64,000 nucleotides of DNA from Clostridiales bacterium (lineage in GTDB: Bacteria; Bacillota; Clostridia; Christensenellales; Borkfalkiaceae): NCBI GenBank assembly GCA_003523255.1, contig DPGH01000013.1:40942-104941 (forward strand). Direction: 5' to 3'. The notes beneath the pieces are model-generated. The model had not been told where the DNA came from. It ran no database searches and saw nothing but the letters and a program-made list of their open reading frames with translations. Positions 42,701 to 50,877 of the stretch are shown in pieces; position 1 is the first letter of the stretch, and each line of letters begins with the position of its first letter. A program made the translations under genes and the position numbers.

Positions 42701-42883
42701 CGTTAAAATATGCCCTATATGCGGCTTGCCGTTTGCGGTAGGCGGTCCGTCGTAAAAAGTAAATTCTCTCGCGCCTTCGTTTTCGGACTGATTTTTCTTA
42801 AAAACGTCGTTATCTTTCCAGAATTTTATTATTTCTTTCTCTCTTTCCGCAAAATTAAGCGACGTATCGACTTTATCGTACAT
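39746..42883 (-). CDS. ileS: Isoleucyl-tRNA synthetase
   Basis: 1045 residues. HIGH motif as PHIGHILTRV, KMSKS motif as KMSKHKGN, and the editing CP1 domain in between with TTTPWTLPSN. Zinc ligands CxxC at WVCNKCGKVH and CECGG. The length and KMSKH form are of the second IleS type, often naturally less sensitive to mupirocin. Promoter at 42927-42955; no T-box is seen upstream. Confidence 0.95.
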   Translation of the reverse strand: MYDKVDTSLNFAEREKEIIKFWKDNDVFKKNQSENEGAREFTFYDGPPTANGKPHIGHILTRVIKDIIPRYRVMKGEHCYRKAGWDTHGLPVELEVEKLLGIDGKKEIEKYGIEPFIKKCKESVWKYSGEWEKMSDRVGYWADMENPYVTYNDDYIESVWWALKTISEKGLLYKGYKIVPYCPRCGTALSSHEVAQGYKDVKETSVIARFKSKDEENTYYLAWTTTPWTLPSNVALCMNPNEVYVEIETEDKTKYILAKALADKYFEDYKVVNEKLGKEYEYREYEPLFDFVKSELEEKGQKAYYVTVDDYVTTEDGTGIVHNAPAFGEDDKRVGDKYGLPPVKLVEPDGKLDARCGALGGLFVKDADKLVIKDLKERGLLFKTMEFTHSYPFCWRCDTPLIYYPRESWFIKMTAVKDRLIAANDSVNWIPETIKKGRMGNFLENVIDWGISRERYWGTPLPVWVCNKCGKVHVIGSKKELKELCGIKGDIELHRPYIDDCTFACECGGTFVREKEVIDCWFDSGSMPFAQWHYPFENKELFEKHFPADFISEAVDQTRGWFYTLLAISTLLFDKAPFKNCIVLGHVNDKNGIKMSKHKGNVVDPWTVLDKQGADAVRWYFYTGSAPWLPSRFYDEAVSEAQRKFMGTLWNTYAFFVLYAEIDKFDPSAYDIKNCKLSLMDKWVLSKLNSLIKTVDENLGKYDIFDAARALQDFTDELSNWYVRRGRERYWGHDMTDDKIAAYVTLYTVLTTVAYVSAPFTPFMAESIYRNLVPRFYKDKPVSVHLCPFPKADESAIDPELEAGMQNVLDIVMLGRACRNSSNIKNRQPLSKIYVCSERKTVLTEGLLAIAKDELNVKEVEYLRDAAHFINYKIKPQLKTLGPKYGKKLGKVKEYLDKFGDAALVSAVKRGETFKANYEGDEFEFTLDDLIITTESAEGYTSASDGGLTVVLDTHVTEQLREEGIERELVSKIQTMRKEAGFEVVDRINVTYKTENASVKKAMSSDSLKSVVLCDNVCEKEPCGFVKEFDIDGAAVIVGVEKVTA

Positions 42884-42926
42884 AAATGCACTCTCCGTTT
42901 AAAAATACCGTTATTATCTATCGTAT

Positions 42927-42955
42927 AGTATAAAGAAATTTGTCGGTTTTGTAAA
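42927..42955 (-). promoter_or_regulatory. Promoter of ileS
   Basis: On the minus strand TTTACA (42955-42950), 17-base spacer, TATACT (42932-42927), then a leader of about 35 nt with no room for a T-box. Confidence 0.6.
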
Positions 42956-42994
42956 GTCAATTTTTATATTATTTGACTTTTTACTTAAAATAAC

Positions 42995-43023
42995 TTGCGT
43001 AAAAAATTTTTTTAAGTTAGAAT
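42995..43023 (+). promoter_or_regulatory. Promoter of the SRP RNA gene
   Basis: TTGCGT (42995-43000), 17-base spacer, TAGAAT (43018-43023), 7 nt before the predicted RNA 5' end. Confidence 0.7.
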
Positions 43024-43029
43024 ATATAA

Positions 43030-43297
43030 GCCGCGCTATGCGGGGAGTTAGCGATGCCCTGTATCCGCAATTCGCTTAGCGGAGCAGAATGCTTTTTCGA
43101 GGTTCGGTCTGTGGAAGGCAGGACTTTGCGTGGAGCGTTGATGCCGGGGTCTTATGCAACGGGTACTTGCGAACCGTGTCAGAGCAGGAATGCAGCAGCA
43201 CTAAACAAATCTATTCGTGTGCCATAAGGTAGCTTCGGCGGAGCCACCTGCAAGGATACCGCTTCGGCTTTCCTTGCCGACTTAAAGTTGCGCGGTT
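43030..43297 (+). ncRNA. ffs: Signal recognition particle RNA (large Firmicutes type)
   Basis: About 267 nt. The conserved SRP54-binding helix 8 is visible at about 43170-43210 (GTGTCAGAGCAGGAATGCAG then CAGCACTAA), and the 5' part has the Alu-domain layout. The ends pair (GCCGCGC with GCGCGGT). With Ffh protein it targets nascent membrane and secreted proteins. A terminator follows. Confidence 0.93.
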
Positions 43298-43308
43298 ATT
43301 TAAAACGT

Positions 43309-43340
43309 AAAGCGGTCTTTTGGTAAGACCGCTTTTTTGT
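43309..43340 (+). terminator. Terminator of SRP RNA
   Basis: Stem AAAGCGGTCTT/AAGACCGCTTT with TTTTTT after it, 5-nt loop. Confidence 0.9.
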
Positions 43341-43361
43341 TTTTTCTGTTTTTATAGCGCT

Positions 43362-44120
43362 TTAATAATTGTTCGTATAATATGCGTAATCTAATACGAA
43401 AGTTATTTCTCTGCCGGCAAAACTATCGTTAAACATGCCTTTTAACGCCACGTTTTTACCTTCGTATTTCCAGCCCGTAAACTCGTAATTGCGGGCGTGT
43501 TTAGGCATCGCGTTCAAAACAGGCAAAGAATACTCTTCGCCGATAACGAACGTCATGCTTTCAACCCAGTTGGCCCAAACGGCGGTATTACCGCTTTCCA
43601 TCGTAAAGTTGACTTTAACTTTTTGCTTTTCGACAGGACTGTAAACGGGGCGCACCGTAACGTTTTCGGTTATGTTAGAAAAATCTTCTCTGTCCCACTT
43701 AACCGTGTAACCGTCTTTAGCGGGCGGCGCCGGCACGTCGCTATCCGGAAGCGAATGTCCCTCCTCAACGGTAAACACCACGTCGGCGGCGTTTTCAAAC
43801 ACGAAAGTTATCGTATAATATATCGGCTCAACCTCGCCCGCCTTAGTATAAACCGGTTTAACCCAAAGGTCGCCCGTAACGCGTGAAAAGTCGGATACGG
43901 ACCATTTTACCGTATATCCCTCTTTTTGGGGAGGTTCGGGCACGTCTTTTTTAGCAATACCCTCGCCCTTTTTAACTTCGATAACCACGTTCGAACAAGT
44001 CCCGTCCATATCGAAAGTTACCTTACACGTTACCTCTTGCGTGCTACCGCACCCCGTAAACGCCGCTACGGACGTTACGACGAGAAGCGCGGCAAGTAAA
44101 AAACAGAATTCCTTTTTCAT
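43362..44120 (-). CDS. Surface lipoprotein with two InlB-type B-repeats
   Basis: 252 residues from the ATG at 44120 (the frame is open to 44168). Signal peptide KKEFCFLLAALLVVTSVAAF with a lipobox ending FTGC, so it is lipid-anchored outside. Two homologous beta-repeats of about 62 residues follow (each with KDGYTVKW or KEGYTVKW, then DFSxVT/ITxxxxVxPVY), then a third related stretch without that core. Such repeats (Flg_new-like) are adhesive or spacer units. No partner genes nearby. Confidence 0.75.
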   Translation of the reverse strand: MKKEFCFLLAALLVVTSVAAFTGCGSTQEVTCKVTFDMDGTCSNVVIEVKKGEGIAKKDVPEPPQKEGYTVKWSVSDFSRVTGDLWVKPVYTKAGEVEPIYYTITFVFENAADVVFTVEEGHSLPDSDVPAPPAKDGYTVKWDREDFSNITENVTVRPVYSPVEKQKVKVNFTMESGNTAVWANWVESMTFVIGEEYSLPVLNAMPKHARNYEFTGWKYEGKNVALKGMFNDSFAGREITFVLDYAYYTNNY

Positions 44121-44265
44121 CTTTAACCAGTGCAAACGAATTACGCTTGTAACGTTAGTATACCACAAAAACGCAAAACGTTCAAACGTAAATCGAAAAT
44201 TTTACGATTTATTACAAAAACGTTTTTAAGCGTTCCTTTTTATAAGCTAAAAAACGAAAAAACGC

Positions 44266-44294
44266 TTGCGCGCGAGCGCGGTATGTTGTATAAT
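44266..44294 (+). promoter_or_regulatory. Promoter of the polytopic membrane protein gene
   Basis: TTGCGC (44266-44271), 17-base spacer, TATAAT (44289-44294), leader about 55 nt. Confidence 0.65.
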
Positions 44295-44352
44295 AGTCTA
44301 CGAACTAATTTGTAGTACCCGAATTGTATTAACGTTTTATACGGAGATGTGA

Positions 44353-45633
44353 TTGACTATGGCAAATCAAACCAAAAAAAGTTATTTTAAGGCTTTTTTC
44401 AAAGAAGGGTTTTTTATACCCGCCGCGCTTATCGGCGTGCTGATTACAGGCGTGCTCGCCGCGGAGTACCAGTTTAAGATTGTAAGAACGATACTTAAAA
44501 ACTCCAACCTTGCGGCGGCGGTTATAACGATGGCGGCGATACTCGGCGTTTTAGCGGTAATATATCTCGCGCTGTCCGTTAAAAATAAAAAATTCACCGC
44601 GGCAGACCCCGTTTCTATGGGTTTTCTCGTCGGTGCGGTGTTTTATTTCGTGTTCGTCGCGGCGGTAGTTAAATTCGCTTCCACCTGGCGTGTTCTTCTC
44701 TCGGTTGCGATGCTTTTATTCGGAACGAGCATAGTTCTTCTCAATTCGGTTTATAGGACGGGCGAAGAAGATGAAAAAGTTTACGCCAAAAAAACCGTTA
44801 AAGCATATTACGGTTCTATATGCGATAAATACACTTTTCTCACGATACTTATCGGCGCGTTTTTATTAGATTGCGTCTGGTTTATGCTTATAAACAGAAC
44901 GACGAGAATAAAAGCCGTTTTGTTCTCAAACGCTTTGCCTTGCATACTGATTGCTATAGTCGCGATATTTTTTATCGCCTCGTTGAAAGACAGAAAAGCC
45001 GGCGTTGCCGACGGGGTGGCGTTTTCTGCGATTATCAGTTTTCCCGCGGCGTTGTTCCAGGTGATATTCGCAAACGTTTCGGCGGCTTCTAAAACCACTT
45101 CTTACGTGTGTCTTGCATCCCTCGTTCTCCTCTTTGCGGCGTTTACCGTAATAAGGTATTATCGTTTTGACATAGACGCGGAAAGCGAAGCGAAAATCAA
45201 CGGCGTAAAATACGACGGCACAAACTATTTTGCTGCGGCGCACAAATCTTTCGGTCTTTTCTCGGCGATAGCGTTCGGCGCGGCGTTCGTGCTTTTAACG
45301 CTCGTTCTGTTCCGCTATACTCAACTCAAAAATTATCTTACGCTTAAACCCGAGGTTAAGGCGCAAGTCAAACTTTACCCCTACCTCGTTATTAACGGGC
45401 TTTGCTACGCTTCGCTCGTTATGGGCGGCGCGCTTGCGCTCGTAAACGCTTGCGCAAAGAAAATCACGTTAGGCGACTTTACGCTTTTAACATGCCTTTC
45501 TTACACGATATTCGGACTTATCTCTTTCGCGTTTTACCCCGCGAAAAGGTTGCCATATCTTATGGCGGCGGCATTCGTTTGCTGTCTGGTAATACTGGTA
45601 ATCAGAATAAGAACGTTTTCAAAAAGAAAATAA
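44353..45633 (+). CDS. Polytopic membrane protein of unknown function
   Basis: About 426 residues, at least ten hydrophobic helices arranged in two similar halves, each with loops of Lys and Arg on the presumed inner side. No transporter signature, P-loop or catalytic motif is seen. The start is uncertain: a TTG at 44353 lies 6 nt after GGAG, while an ATG at 44359 is 12 nt away. Alone between a promoter and a terminator. It might be a permease or a lipid-processing protein, but nothing in the sequence decides. Confidence 0.65.
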   Translation: MTMANQTKKSYFKAFFKEGFFIPAALIGVLITGVLAAEYQFKIVRTILKNSNLAAAVITMAAILGVLAVIYLALSVKNKKFTAADPVSMGFLVGAVFYFVFVAAVVKFASTWRVLLSVAMLLFGTSIVLLNSVYRTGEEDEKVYAKKTVKAYYGSICDKYTFLTILIGAFLLDCVWFMLINRTTRIKAVLFSNALPCILIAIVAIFFIASLKDRKAGVADGVAFSAIISFPAALFQVIFANVSAASKTTSYVCLASLVLLFAAFTVIRYYRFDIDAESEAKINGVKYDGTNYFAAAHKSFGLFSAIAFGAAFVLLTLVLFRYTQLKNYLTLKPEVKAQVKLYPYLVINGLCYASLVMGGALALVNACAKKITLGDFTLLTCLSYTIFGLISFAFYPAKRLPYLMAAAFVCCLVILVIRIRTFSKRK

Positions 45634-45645
45634 ATTTTGACAAGC

Positions 45646-45682
45646 AAGCCGTTGCGCTTTGCGCAGCGGCTTGAATTTTACT
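45646..45682 (+). terminator. Terminator after the polytopic membrane gene
   Basis: Stem AAGCCGTTGCGC/GCGCAGCGGCTT (45646-45657, 45661-45672), 3-nt loop, then GAATTTTACTTTT. Confidence 0.75.
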
Positions 45683-45779
45683 TTTAACCCGCCGGGAAAT
45701 AAGGCTTTACGCTTAAATCGCCTTAAACCGCCGACGGCAAGAGAGAAAACGGGCGATAAAGCCCGCGGTTTCGGGGAAA

Positions 45780-46250
45780 ATGAAAGAAAATGCAAACAAC
45801 GCGTTTAACGCTATAAAAAACGGCAAGGCGTTCAAGCCGTCGGATATTTTTTTATTCCTCGGCTTTGCGCTGTTTATCGCCGTTTTATTTTTGGCGTTCG
45901 TTATTCTTCCCGAGAAAACGGAAGCGGAAGGTTTTGCCGTTTACAAGTCGGGCAAACTCGTTTTTACTTACGAATACGGTTCTTCTCTCCCCGCGGTAGA
46001 AAACGAGTTTTACGAAAACGTTTCGCTTAATATCGAAGAAAAGACCATAAGAGTAAGTTTCGGGGACGAATACAACGTAATAATTTACGACGACGATGCC
46101 AAAACCGTACGCGTAAAAGATGCGAACTGCACGGGCAAAGACTGTACGCGCCTGACGCTTGATTCCGGCGACGGCGGAGCGATATTTTGCGCGCCGCACG
46201 AACTTAAAATAGTTTTAACGCGCGGCGACGACGCGCCGATTATAGGTTGA
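45780..46250 (+). CDS. NusG domain II membrane protein of the rnf locus
   Basis: 156 residues: one N-terminal membrane helix (about 23-43), then a NusG_II-type beta domain ending with DCTRLTLDSGDGGAIFCAPH, a region with two Cys. Such proteins stand next to Gx transporters and Rnf or ApbE genes in Clostridia; role unproven but perhaps in flavin delivery or assembly. Overlaps the next gene's open frame. Confidence 0.75.
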   Translation: MKENANNAFNAIKNGKAFKPSDIFLFLGFALFIAVLFLAFVILPEKTEAEGFAVYKSGKLVFTYEYGSSLPAVENEFYENVSLNIEEKTIRVSFGDEYNVIIYDDDAKTVRVKDANCTGKDCTRLTLDSGDGGAIFCAPHELKIVLTRGDDAPIIG

Positions 46251-46252
46251 TT

Positions 46253-46786
46253 ATGAAAACGGGTACGAAAAAAACGGCGCTTGCGGGATTACTCGCCGCG
46301 CTCGCGATAACGGCTTTCACGATAGAAAACCTTTTCCCTTCGGTCGTTCCCGGCGCAAGACTCGGCATTTCAAACGCGTTTATACTTTTTGCCGCGGTAT
46401 ATCTCGGCTACGGTTACGCGTTTACGGTTTTAATCGTAAAAGCGGTAGTCGGCAGTTTGCTGACGGGCAACGTTTTTGCCGTAACGTATTCTTTGCCGGC
46501 AGGGCTCGTGTCGCTCGCGATAGAAGTTTTACTGTTAAAGCGCGGAGAGCGTTTCGGTCTGCCTGCGATAAGCGCGACGGGCGCGGTGATAAACGCGGCT
46601 TTACAGAATTTAACGTTTTGCGTTATAACCGGACAAGCGGAGTATTTCGTTTACGCGCCGTACCTTACCTTAATAGGCGCGGCGGGCGGCTTAATAGTCG
46701 GGCTTGCGGTATATTTTTCGGTTAAAAGGCTTCCCCCGCCCGGAGGGAGCGATTATATAAACAATAACAGGGAGGATAAAAATTGA
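46253..46786 (+). CDS. Gx transporter-family protein
   Basis: 177 residues from ATG 46253 (a TTG in frame 6 nt earlier is less likely). Five to six hydrophobic helices, the start TKKTALAGLLAALAITAFTI and FPSVVPGARLGISNAF are typical of the family formerly called heptaprenyl diphosphate synthase component I. Resembles ECF S-components; possibly imports a precursor for Rnf cofactors. Overlaps rnfC by 4 nt. Confidence 0.8.
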   Translation: MKTGTKKTALAGLLAALAITAFTIENLFPSVVPGARLGISNAFILFAAVYLGYGYAFTVLIVKAVVGSLLTGNVFAVTYSLPAGLVSLAIEVLLLKRGERFGLPAISATGAVINAALQNLTFCVITGQAEYFVYAPYLTLIGAAGGLIVGLAVYFSVKRLPPPGGSDYINNNREDKN

Positions 46787-48102
46787 GTATCAGAAAAGGC
46801 AAAAACTATCCTTACGGTATACACGTAAAGGATATGAAGTACCTGACGAAAGACTTGCCCATCGAAAAGATGCCCGAACCCGCCAAAGTGTACATCAGCA
46901 TGTCGCAACACATCGGCGCGCCGGCGTTACCCGTTGTGGCAGTCGGCGACAAGGTTAAAAAAGGGCAACTCGTCGGCGAGGCGAGCGGCGCGATTTCGGC
47001 TAATGTTTTCGCTTCTATAGCGGGTACCGTTACGGAAATTACCGACATCGTAAACGGTATGGGGCAAAAACAAAAATACGTCGTTATCGAAAACGACGGC
47101 TCGGGCGAAGAAACGTTTTTTGACGAAATGACGAGTTTCGAACCGAAAGACCTTGTCGAAAGAATAAGGCTTGCGGGTATAGTCGGACTCGGCGGCGCGG
47201 GCTTTCCCACGGCGGTAAAACTTTCGCCGAAAACAAAACTCGACGCGCTTGTTATAAACGGCGCGGAATGCGAGCCGTATTTAAACTGCGATTACAGACT
47301 TATGCTCGAAAGAACCGAAGATATATATAAAGGTATAATGTACACGGCGCGCGCGCTCGGCATTAAACGCATTATTTTCGGTATAGAAGCAAATAAGCCG
47401 GACGCCATAGAAATTTTCGGCAAATACTCGGATATAGAAACGGTCGTTCTTAAAAAGCAATACCCCATGGGCAGCGAAAAACACCTTATTTACTGCACCA
47501 CGGGCAGAAAAGTGCCTTGCGGAAAAATGCCGTTCGACGTTGGCGTATGCGTGCAAAACGTAAAAACCATGATTGCCGTATACGAAGCGATAGAACTTAA
47601 CCTGCCCCTTGCTAAAACGGTTATAACGGTAAGCGGTCTCGGCGTTAAAAATTCCAAAAACCTGCGCGTCGCGCTCGGCACCCCCTTTAAAGACATTATA
47701 GATTATTGCGGCGGCATGGCGGACGACGTGGTAAAAATAGTTGCGGGCGGTCCTATGATGGGTAAGGCTCTCGTAAACCTTAACCAGTATACGAGAAAAA
47801 CCGATTCTGGTTTATTGCTGCTCAAAAAGGGCGAAGCAAGCACCGCTTCCCCCACCAACTGCATCAACTGCGGTAAATGTTCGGATAACTGTCCCATGCG
47901 CCTTATACCGGCGTTTATGGATTCTTATATTCAGGCGGGCGATTATCTTGCCGCCGAAAAACTCGGCGTTATGAACTGCATAGAATGCGGCTCTTGCGCG
48001 TACAACTGCCCGGCAAAACGCCCGCTTGTACAGAGTTTTAATTTTGCAAAAGGCAAGATTAGAGAAATACGTTTAAACGAAGCCCGCAAGGAGGGAAAAT
48101 AA
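46783..48102 (+). CDS. rnfC: Rnf complex subunit C
   Basis: 439 residues starting at TTG 46783 (GGGAGG before it). N-terminal barrel, Complex I 51-kDa-like region with VGLGGAGFPTAVKLS and then two [4Fe-4S] motifs, CINCGKCSDNCP and CIECGSCAYNCP. It is the NADH-oxidising side of the Rnf ferredoxin:NAD+ oxidoreductase. First of rnfCDGEAB. Confidence 0.94.
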   Translation: MSIRKGKNYPYGIHVKDMKYLTKDLPIEKMPEPAKVYISMSQHIGAPALPVVAVGDKVKKGQLVGEASGAISANVFASIAGTVTEITDIVNGMGQKQKYVVIENDGSGEETFFDEMTSFEPKDLVERIRLAGIVGLGGAGFPTAVKLSPKTKLDALVINGAECEPYLNCDYRLMLERTEDIYKGIMYTARALGIKRIIFGIEANKPDAIEIFGKYSDIETVVLKKQYPMGSEKHLIYCTTGRKVPCGKMPFDVGVCVQNVKTMIAVYEAIELNLPLAKTVITVSGLGVKNSKNLRVALGTPFKDIIDYCGGMADDVVKIVAGGPMMGKALVNLNQYTRKTDSGLLLLKKGEASTASPTNCINCGKCSDNCPMRLIPAFMDSYIQAGDYLAAEKLGVMNCIECGSCAYNCPAKRPLVQSFNFAKGKIREIRLNEARKEGK

Positions 48103-49080
48103 ATGGCGGATTTAAGTTATTCGATTTCGCCGCACGTTAAAAGCGGCAATTCTACTAAAAAGATTATGCTTACCGTTTGCGCTTCTCTTTTACCCGCGTG
48201 GATAGCCGGCATCGTCTTTTTCGGTTATCTCGCCGCGCTTACGGTATTGATAGCGGCGATTTTCGCGCTCGGCGCGGAACTCGTGTACCGTCTTATTATG
48301 GGCGAAAAGGCGATAGAAATTATAAAATCTTTCGACTACACCTCTCTGGTTACGGGTATGATAATAGGTCTTACCCTCCCCTCGACGGTTCACCTTTACA
48401 TACCCGCCCTTGCAAGCGTTTTTGCGGTAATAGTGGTAAAAATGCTTTTCGGCGGAACGGGACACAATTTAGTAAACCCCGCCGCCGTAGGCAGAATTTT
48501 CGCGTTTATATCTTTTACCTCTATACTCGACACGTTCGTTGCGCCGAATATAGGAGCGTTAAAACCCGTGGCGATTACCGGTGCGACCAGCCTTAAAAGT
48601 TTTCTTGCGGACGGTTCTTCGCTTTCTACGATAGACCTTTTGCTCGGAACGGGCGTTGCCGGTTGTATAGGCGAAACCTGCAAGATTGCGATTATCGCCG
48701 GCGCGATTATACTTGCCGCGTTCAAAATAATAAAAATCTGGCTTCCGCTTATATCCGTGGCGTTATGCGGACTTACGGCGGTTTTGTTTGCGGGGTTCGA
48801 TTTTTCGGCGTTTTTACCCGCTATCCTCTCCGGCGGATTTTTATTCGGCGCGTTTTTCATGGCGACGGATTACGTTACCAACCCCACGACAACCGCGGGT
48901 CAGATAATTTTCTTTTCCGCGTTCGGTATTTTAACTGCGGTTTTAAGAAAGTACACCGGATTCGAAACGACTTCTTTCGTAATTCTTTTAATGAATATTT
49001 TGGTTCCGCTTATCGATAAAATATCGCTGCGCAAGCCTTTCGGTTACGTTAAGCCCGAAAAACGCAAGGAGGTTAAGTAA
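48103..49080 (+). CDS. rnfD: Rnf complex subunit D
   Basis: 325 residues, about ten helices. The FMN attachment region reads AITGATSLKSFL (covalent flavin on Thr). Works with RnfG in electron and ion transfer across the membrane. Begins directly after rnfC. Confidence 0.94.
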   Translation: MADLSYSISPHVKSGNSTKKIMLTVCASLLPAWIAGIVFFGYLAALTVLIAAIFALGAELVYRLIMGEKAIEIIKSFDYTSLVTGMIIGLTLPSTVHLYIPALASVFAVIVVKMLFGGTGHNLVNPAAVGRIFAFISFTSILDTFVAPNIGALKPVAITGATSLKSFLADGSSLSTIDLLLGTGVAGCIGETCKIAIIAGAIILAAFKIIKIWLPLISVALCGLTAVLFAGFDFSAFLPAILSGGFLFGAFFMATDYVTNPTTTAGQIIFFSAFGILTAVLRKYTGFETTSFVILLMNILVPLIDKISLRKPFGYVKPEKRKEVK

Positions 49081-49081
49081 A

Positions 49082-49612
49082 ATGAAAAAATACTTTAAAC
49101 CTATTATGGTTACGCTTGCGATAATACTCGTTTGCGGCGGACTTTTGGCGATTCTATCGGACGTGCTTAAAGTTTCGTCTGAAGAACGCATTCAGCGCGC
49201 GATAAACAAAATTTACACCGAAGAAAGCGTTTCCCTTTCTGACGACGTAGACGTTTACTCCGTGGATATGTCGGAGTTTGACGACGTAGGCAAAGTAAAA
49301 GCGTGCTACAAACTCGACAACGGCGACTATCTCGTACTTGCAACGGGCAAAAAAGGATATTCAAACGGTACCGTAACGCTTTACGTTGCGATAAACGGCG
49401 AAGGAGTGGTTAAAAACGTTGTGGAAGATTCTTACACGGGTCAAACGCTTATGAGCAAACTCGGCGGACTTTACGAAAGGTTTGTCGGAAAAGACTATTC
49501 CGAAAATCAAGACGGCGTAAAAGAAGTCGTAAACGGGGCGACGGGTTCGTCCACCGCGGCGTCGAACGCGGTTTACGTTGCATTGCAATTCGCCAAAAAA
49601 CTCGGCAAATAA
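49082..49612 (+). CDS. rnfG: Rnf complex subunit G
   Basis: 176 residues: one membrane helix (about 8-27), extracellular flavodomain, and the covalent FMN site NGATGSSTAASN. ApbE, needed to attach this FMN, is not in the window. Confidence 0.92.
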   Translation: MKKYFKPIMVTLAIILVCGGLLAILSDVLKVSSEERIQRAINKIYTEESVSLSDDVDVYSVDMSEFDDVGKVKACYKLDNGDYLVLATGKKGYSNGTVTLYVAINGEGVVKNVVEDSYTGQTLMSKLGGLYERFVGKDYSENQDGVKEVVNGATGSSTAASNAVYVALQFAKKLGK

Positions 49613-49622
49613 GGAGAAAATT

Positions 49623-50252
49623 ATGGGTAAATTCAAAAAAATCGCAACCGACGGTCTGATATTCAATAACCCGACGTTTCGTCTCGTTTTAGGAACCTGC
49701 CCCACGCTTGCGCTGACAACCGCGGCAATGAACGGTATAGGCATGGGACTTGCGGTAACTTTCGTGCTGATATGCTCTAACGTACTTATATCTTTACTTA
49801 AAAAAGTTATACCCGATACCGTAAGAATACCAGCTTTCGTACTGATAATAGCGACTTTCGTTACGATAGTAAAACTCGTGCTCGATAAGTTTATGCCCGA
49901 CCTTTACTCTATGATGGGCGTATATTTACCGCTTATAGTCGTAAACTGCATAATTCTCGGCAGAGCGGAAAGTTTCGCTTCTAAAAACCCCGTACTCGAT
50001 TCCGCTTGCGACGGGTTGTTTACGGGACTCGGCTTTACCGCCGCGCTTACGCTTATGGGGGCTTTCAGAGAAATTCTCGGAAGCGCATCCGTTTTCGGCT
50101 TTAAATTGTGGGACGCAGACGCTTTTTCGATAGGCTTTTTCTCGTCGAGCGCAGGCGCGTTCTTTACCTTTGCAATATTTATAGCGGTATTCAATTACGT
50201 GGTAAACAAAGTGCAAAAAAAACGCGCGCTTAAACCGAAGGAGGTAAAATAA
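49623..50252 (+). CDS. rnfE: Rnf complex subunit E
   Basis: 209 residues from ATG 49623, placed there by AAGGAG; the frame is open 45 nt earlier. Six helices, with LVLGTCPTLALTTAA at the start, part of the ion-conducting core together with RnfA. Confidence 0.92.
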   Translation: MGKFKKIATDGLIFNNPTFRLVLGTCPTLALTTAAMNGIGMGLAVTFVLICSNVLISLLKKVIPDTVRIPAFVLIIATFVTIVKLVLDKFMPDLYSMMGVYLPLIVVNCIILGRAESFASKNPVLDSACDGLFTGLGFTAALTLMGAFREILGSASVFGFKLWDADAFSIGFFSSSAGAFFTFAIFIAVFNYVVNKVQKKRALKPKEVK

Positions 50253-50253
50253 C

Positions 50254-50859
50254 ATGGGAACTTTGCTTTTAATCGCCCTTACGGCGACGTTTATAAACAA
50301 CTTCGTAGTCGTTCAGTTTCTCGGAATATGCCCCTTTCTCGGAGTATCGAAAGACATAAAATCGGCTACGGGCATGGGCGTTGCGGTTACGTTCGTTATG
50401 ACGCTCACCTGCCTTATCACCTATCCCCTGTACACGCTTGTACTCGTACCGCTCGGACTCGAGTATCTCGAAGTTATAGTATTTATATTCGTTATCGCGG
50501 CGATAGTACAGATGATAGAATCCGTTCTTAAAAAATTCTCCCCAACGCTCTACAACGCGATGGGTATTTACCTCCCGCTTATAACCACCAACTGCGCGGT
50601 ATTAGGCGTTGCCGAACTCGTTATCGACGCAGGCACTGCAGAGGCTTTCGGTCTGACTTCTATGGGACTTTTGAACTCCGTCGCGTACGGATTTTTCGGC
50701 GGCGTGGGCTTTTTGATTTCCATAGTGATAATGAGCGGATTAAGAGAAAAATTACGCCGTACGCCCTTTAACAAGCATCTTGCGGGCTTTCCTATAGCGA
50801 TGCTTACCGCGTGCTTTATCGCGCTGGCGTTCTACGTTTTCTCGATGATAAAAATTTAA
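50254..50859 (+). CDS. rnfA: Rnf complex subunit A
   Basis: 201 residues, six helices, inverted topology relative to RnfE; start NNFVVVQFLGICPFLGVSKD is diagnostic. The Cys pair of RnfA and RnfE is thought to hold a shared [2Fe-2S] cluster in the membrane (Cys in GICPFLG and TNCAVLG). Confidence 0.93.
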   Translation: MGTLLLIALTATFINNFVVVQFLGICPFLGVSKDIKSATGMGVAVTFVMTLTCLITYPLYTLVLVPLGLEYLEVIVFIFVIAAIVQMIESVLKKFSPTLYNAMGIYLPLITTNCAVLGVAELVIDAGTAEAFGLTSMGLLNSVAYGFFGGVGFLISIVIMSGLREKLRRTPFNKHLAGFPIAMLTACFIALAFYVFSMIKI

Positions 50860-50877
50860 CGAGGAGAAAAAACGAAT

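Noticed and set aside
42884..42994. T-box or other riboswitch upstream of ileS
   Set aside because: The promoter leaves a leader of only about 35 nt with no T-box or specifier loop.
44130..44315. 61-codon plus-strand frame before the polytopic membrane gene
   Set aside because: No ribosome site, promoter boxes of the next gene overlap it, and no protein family is evident.
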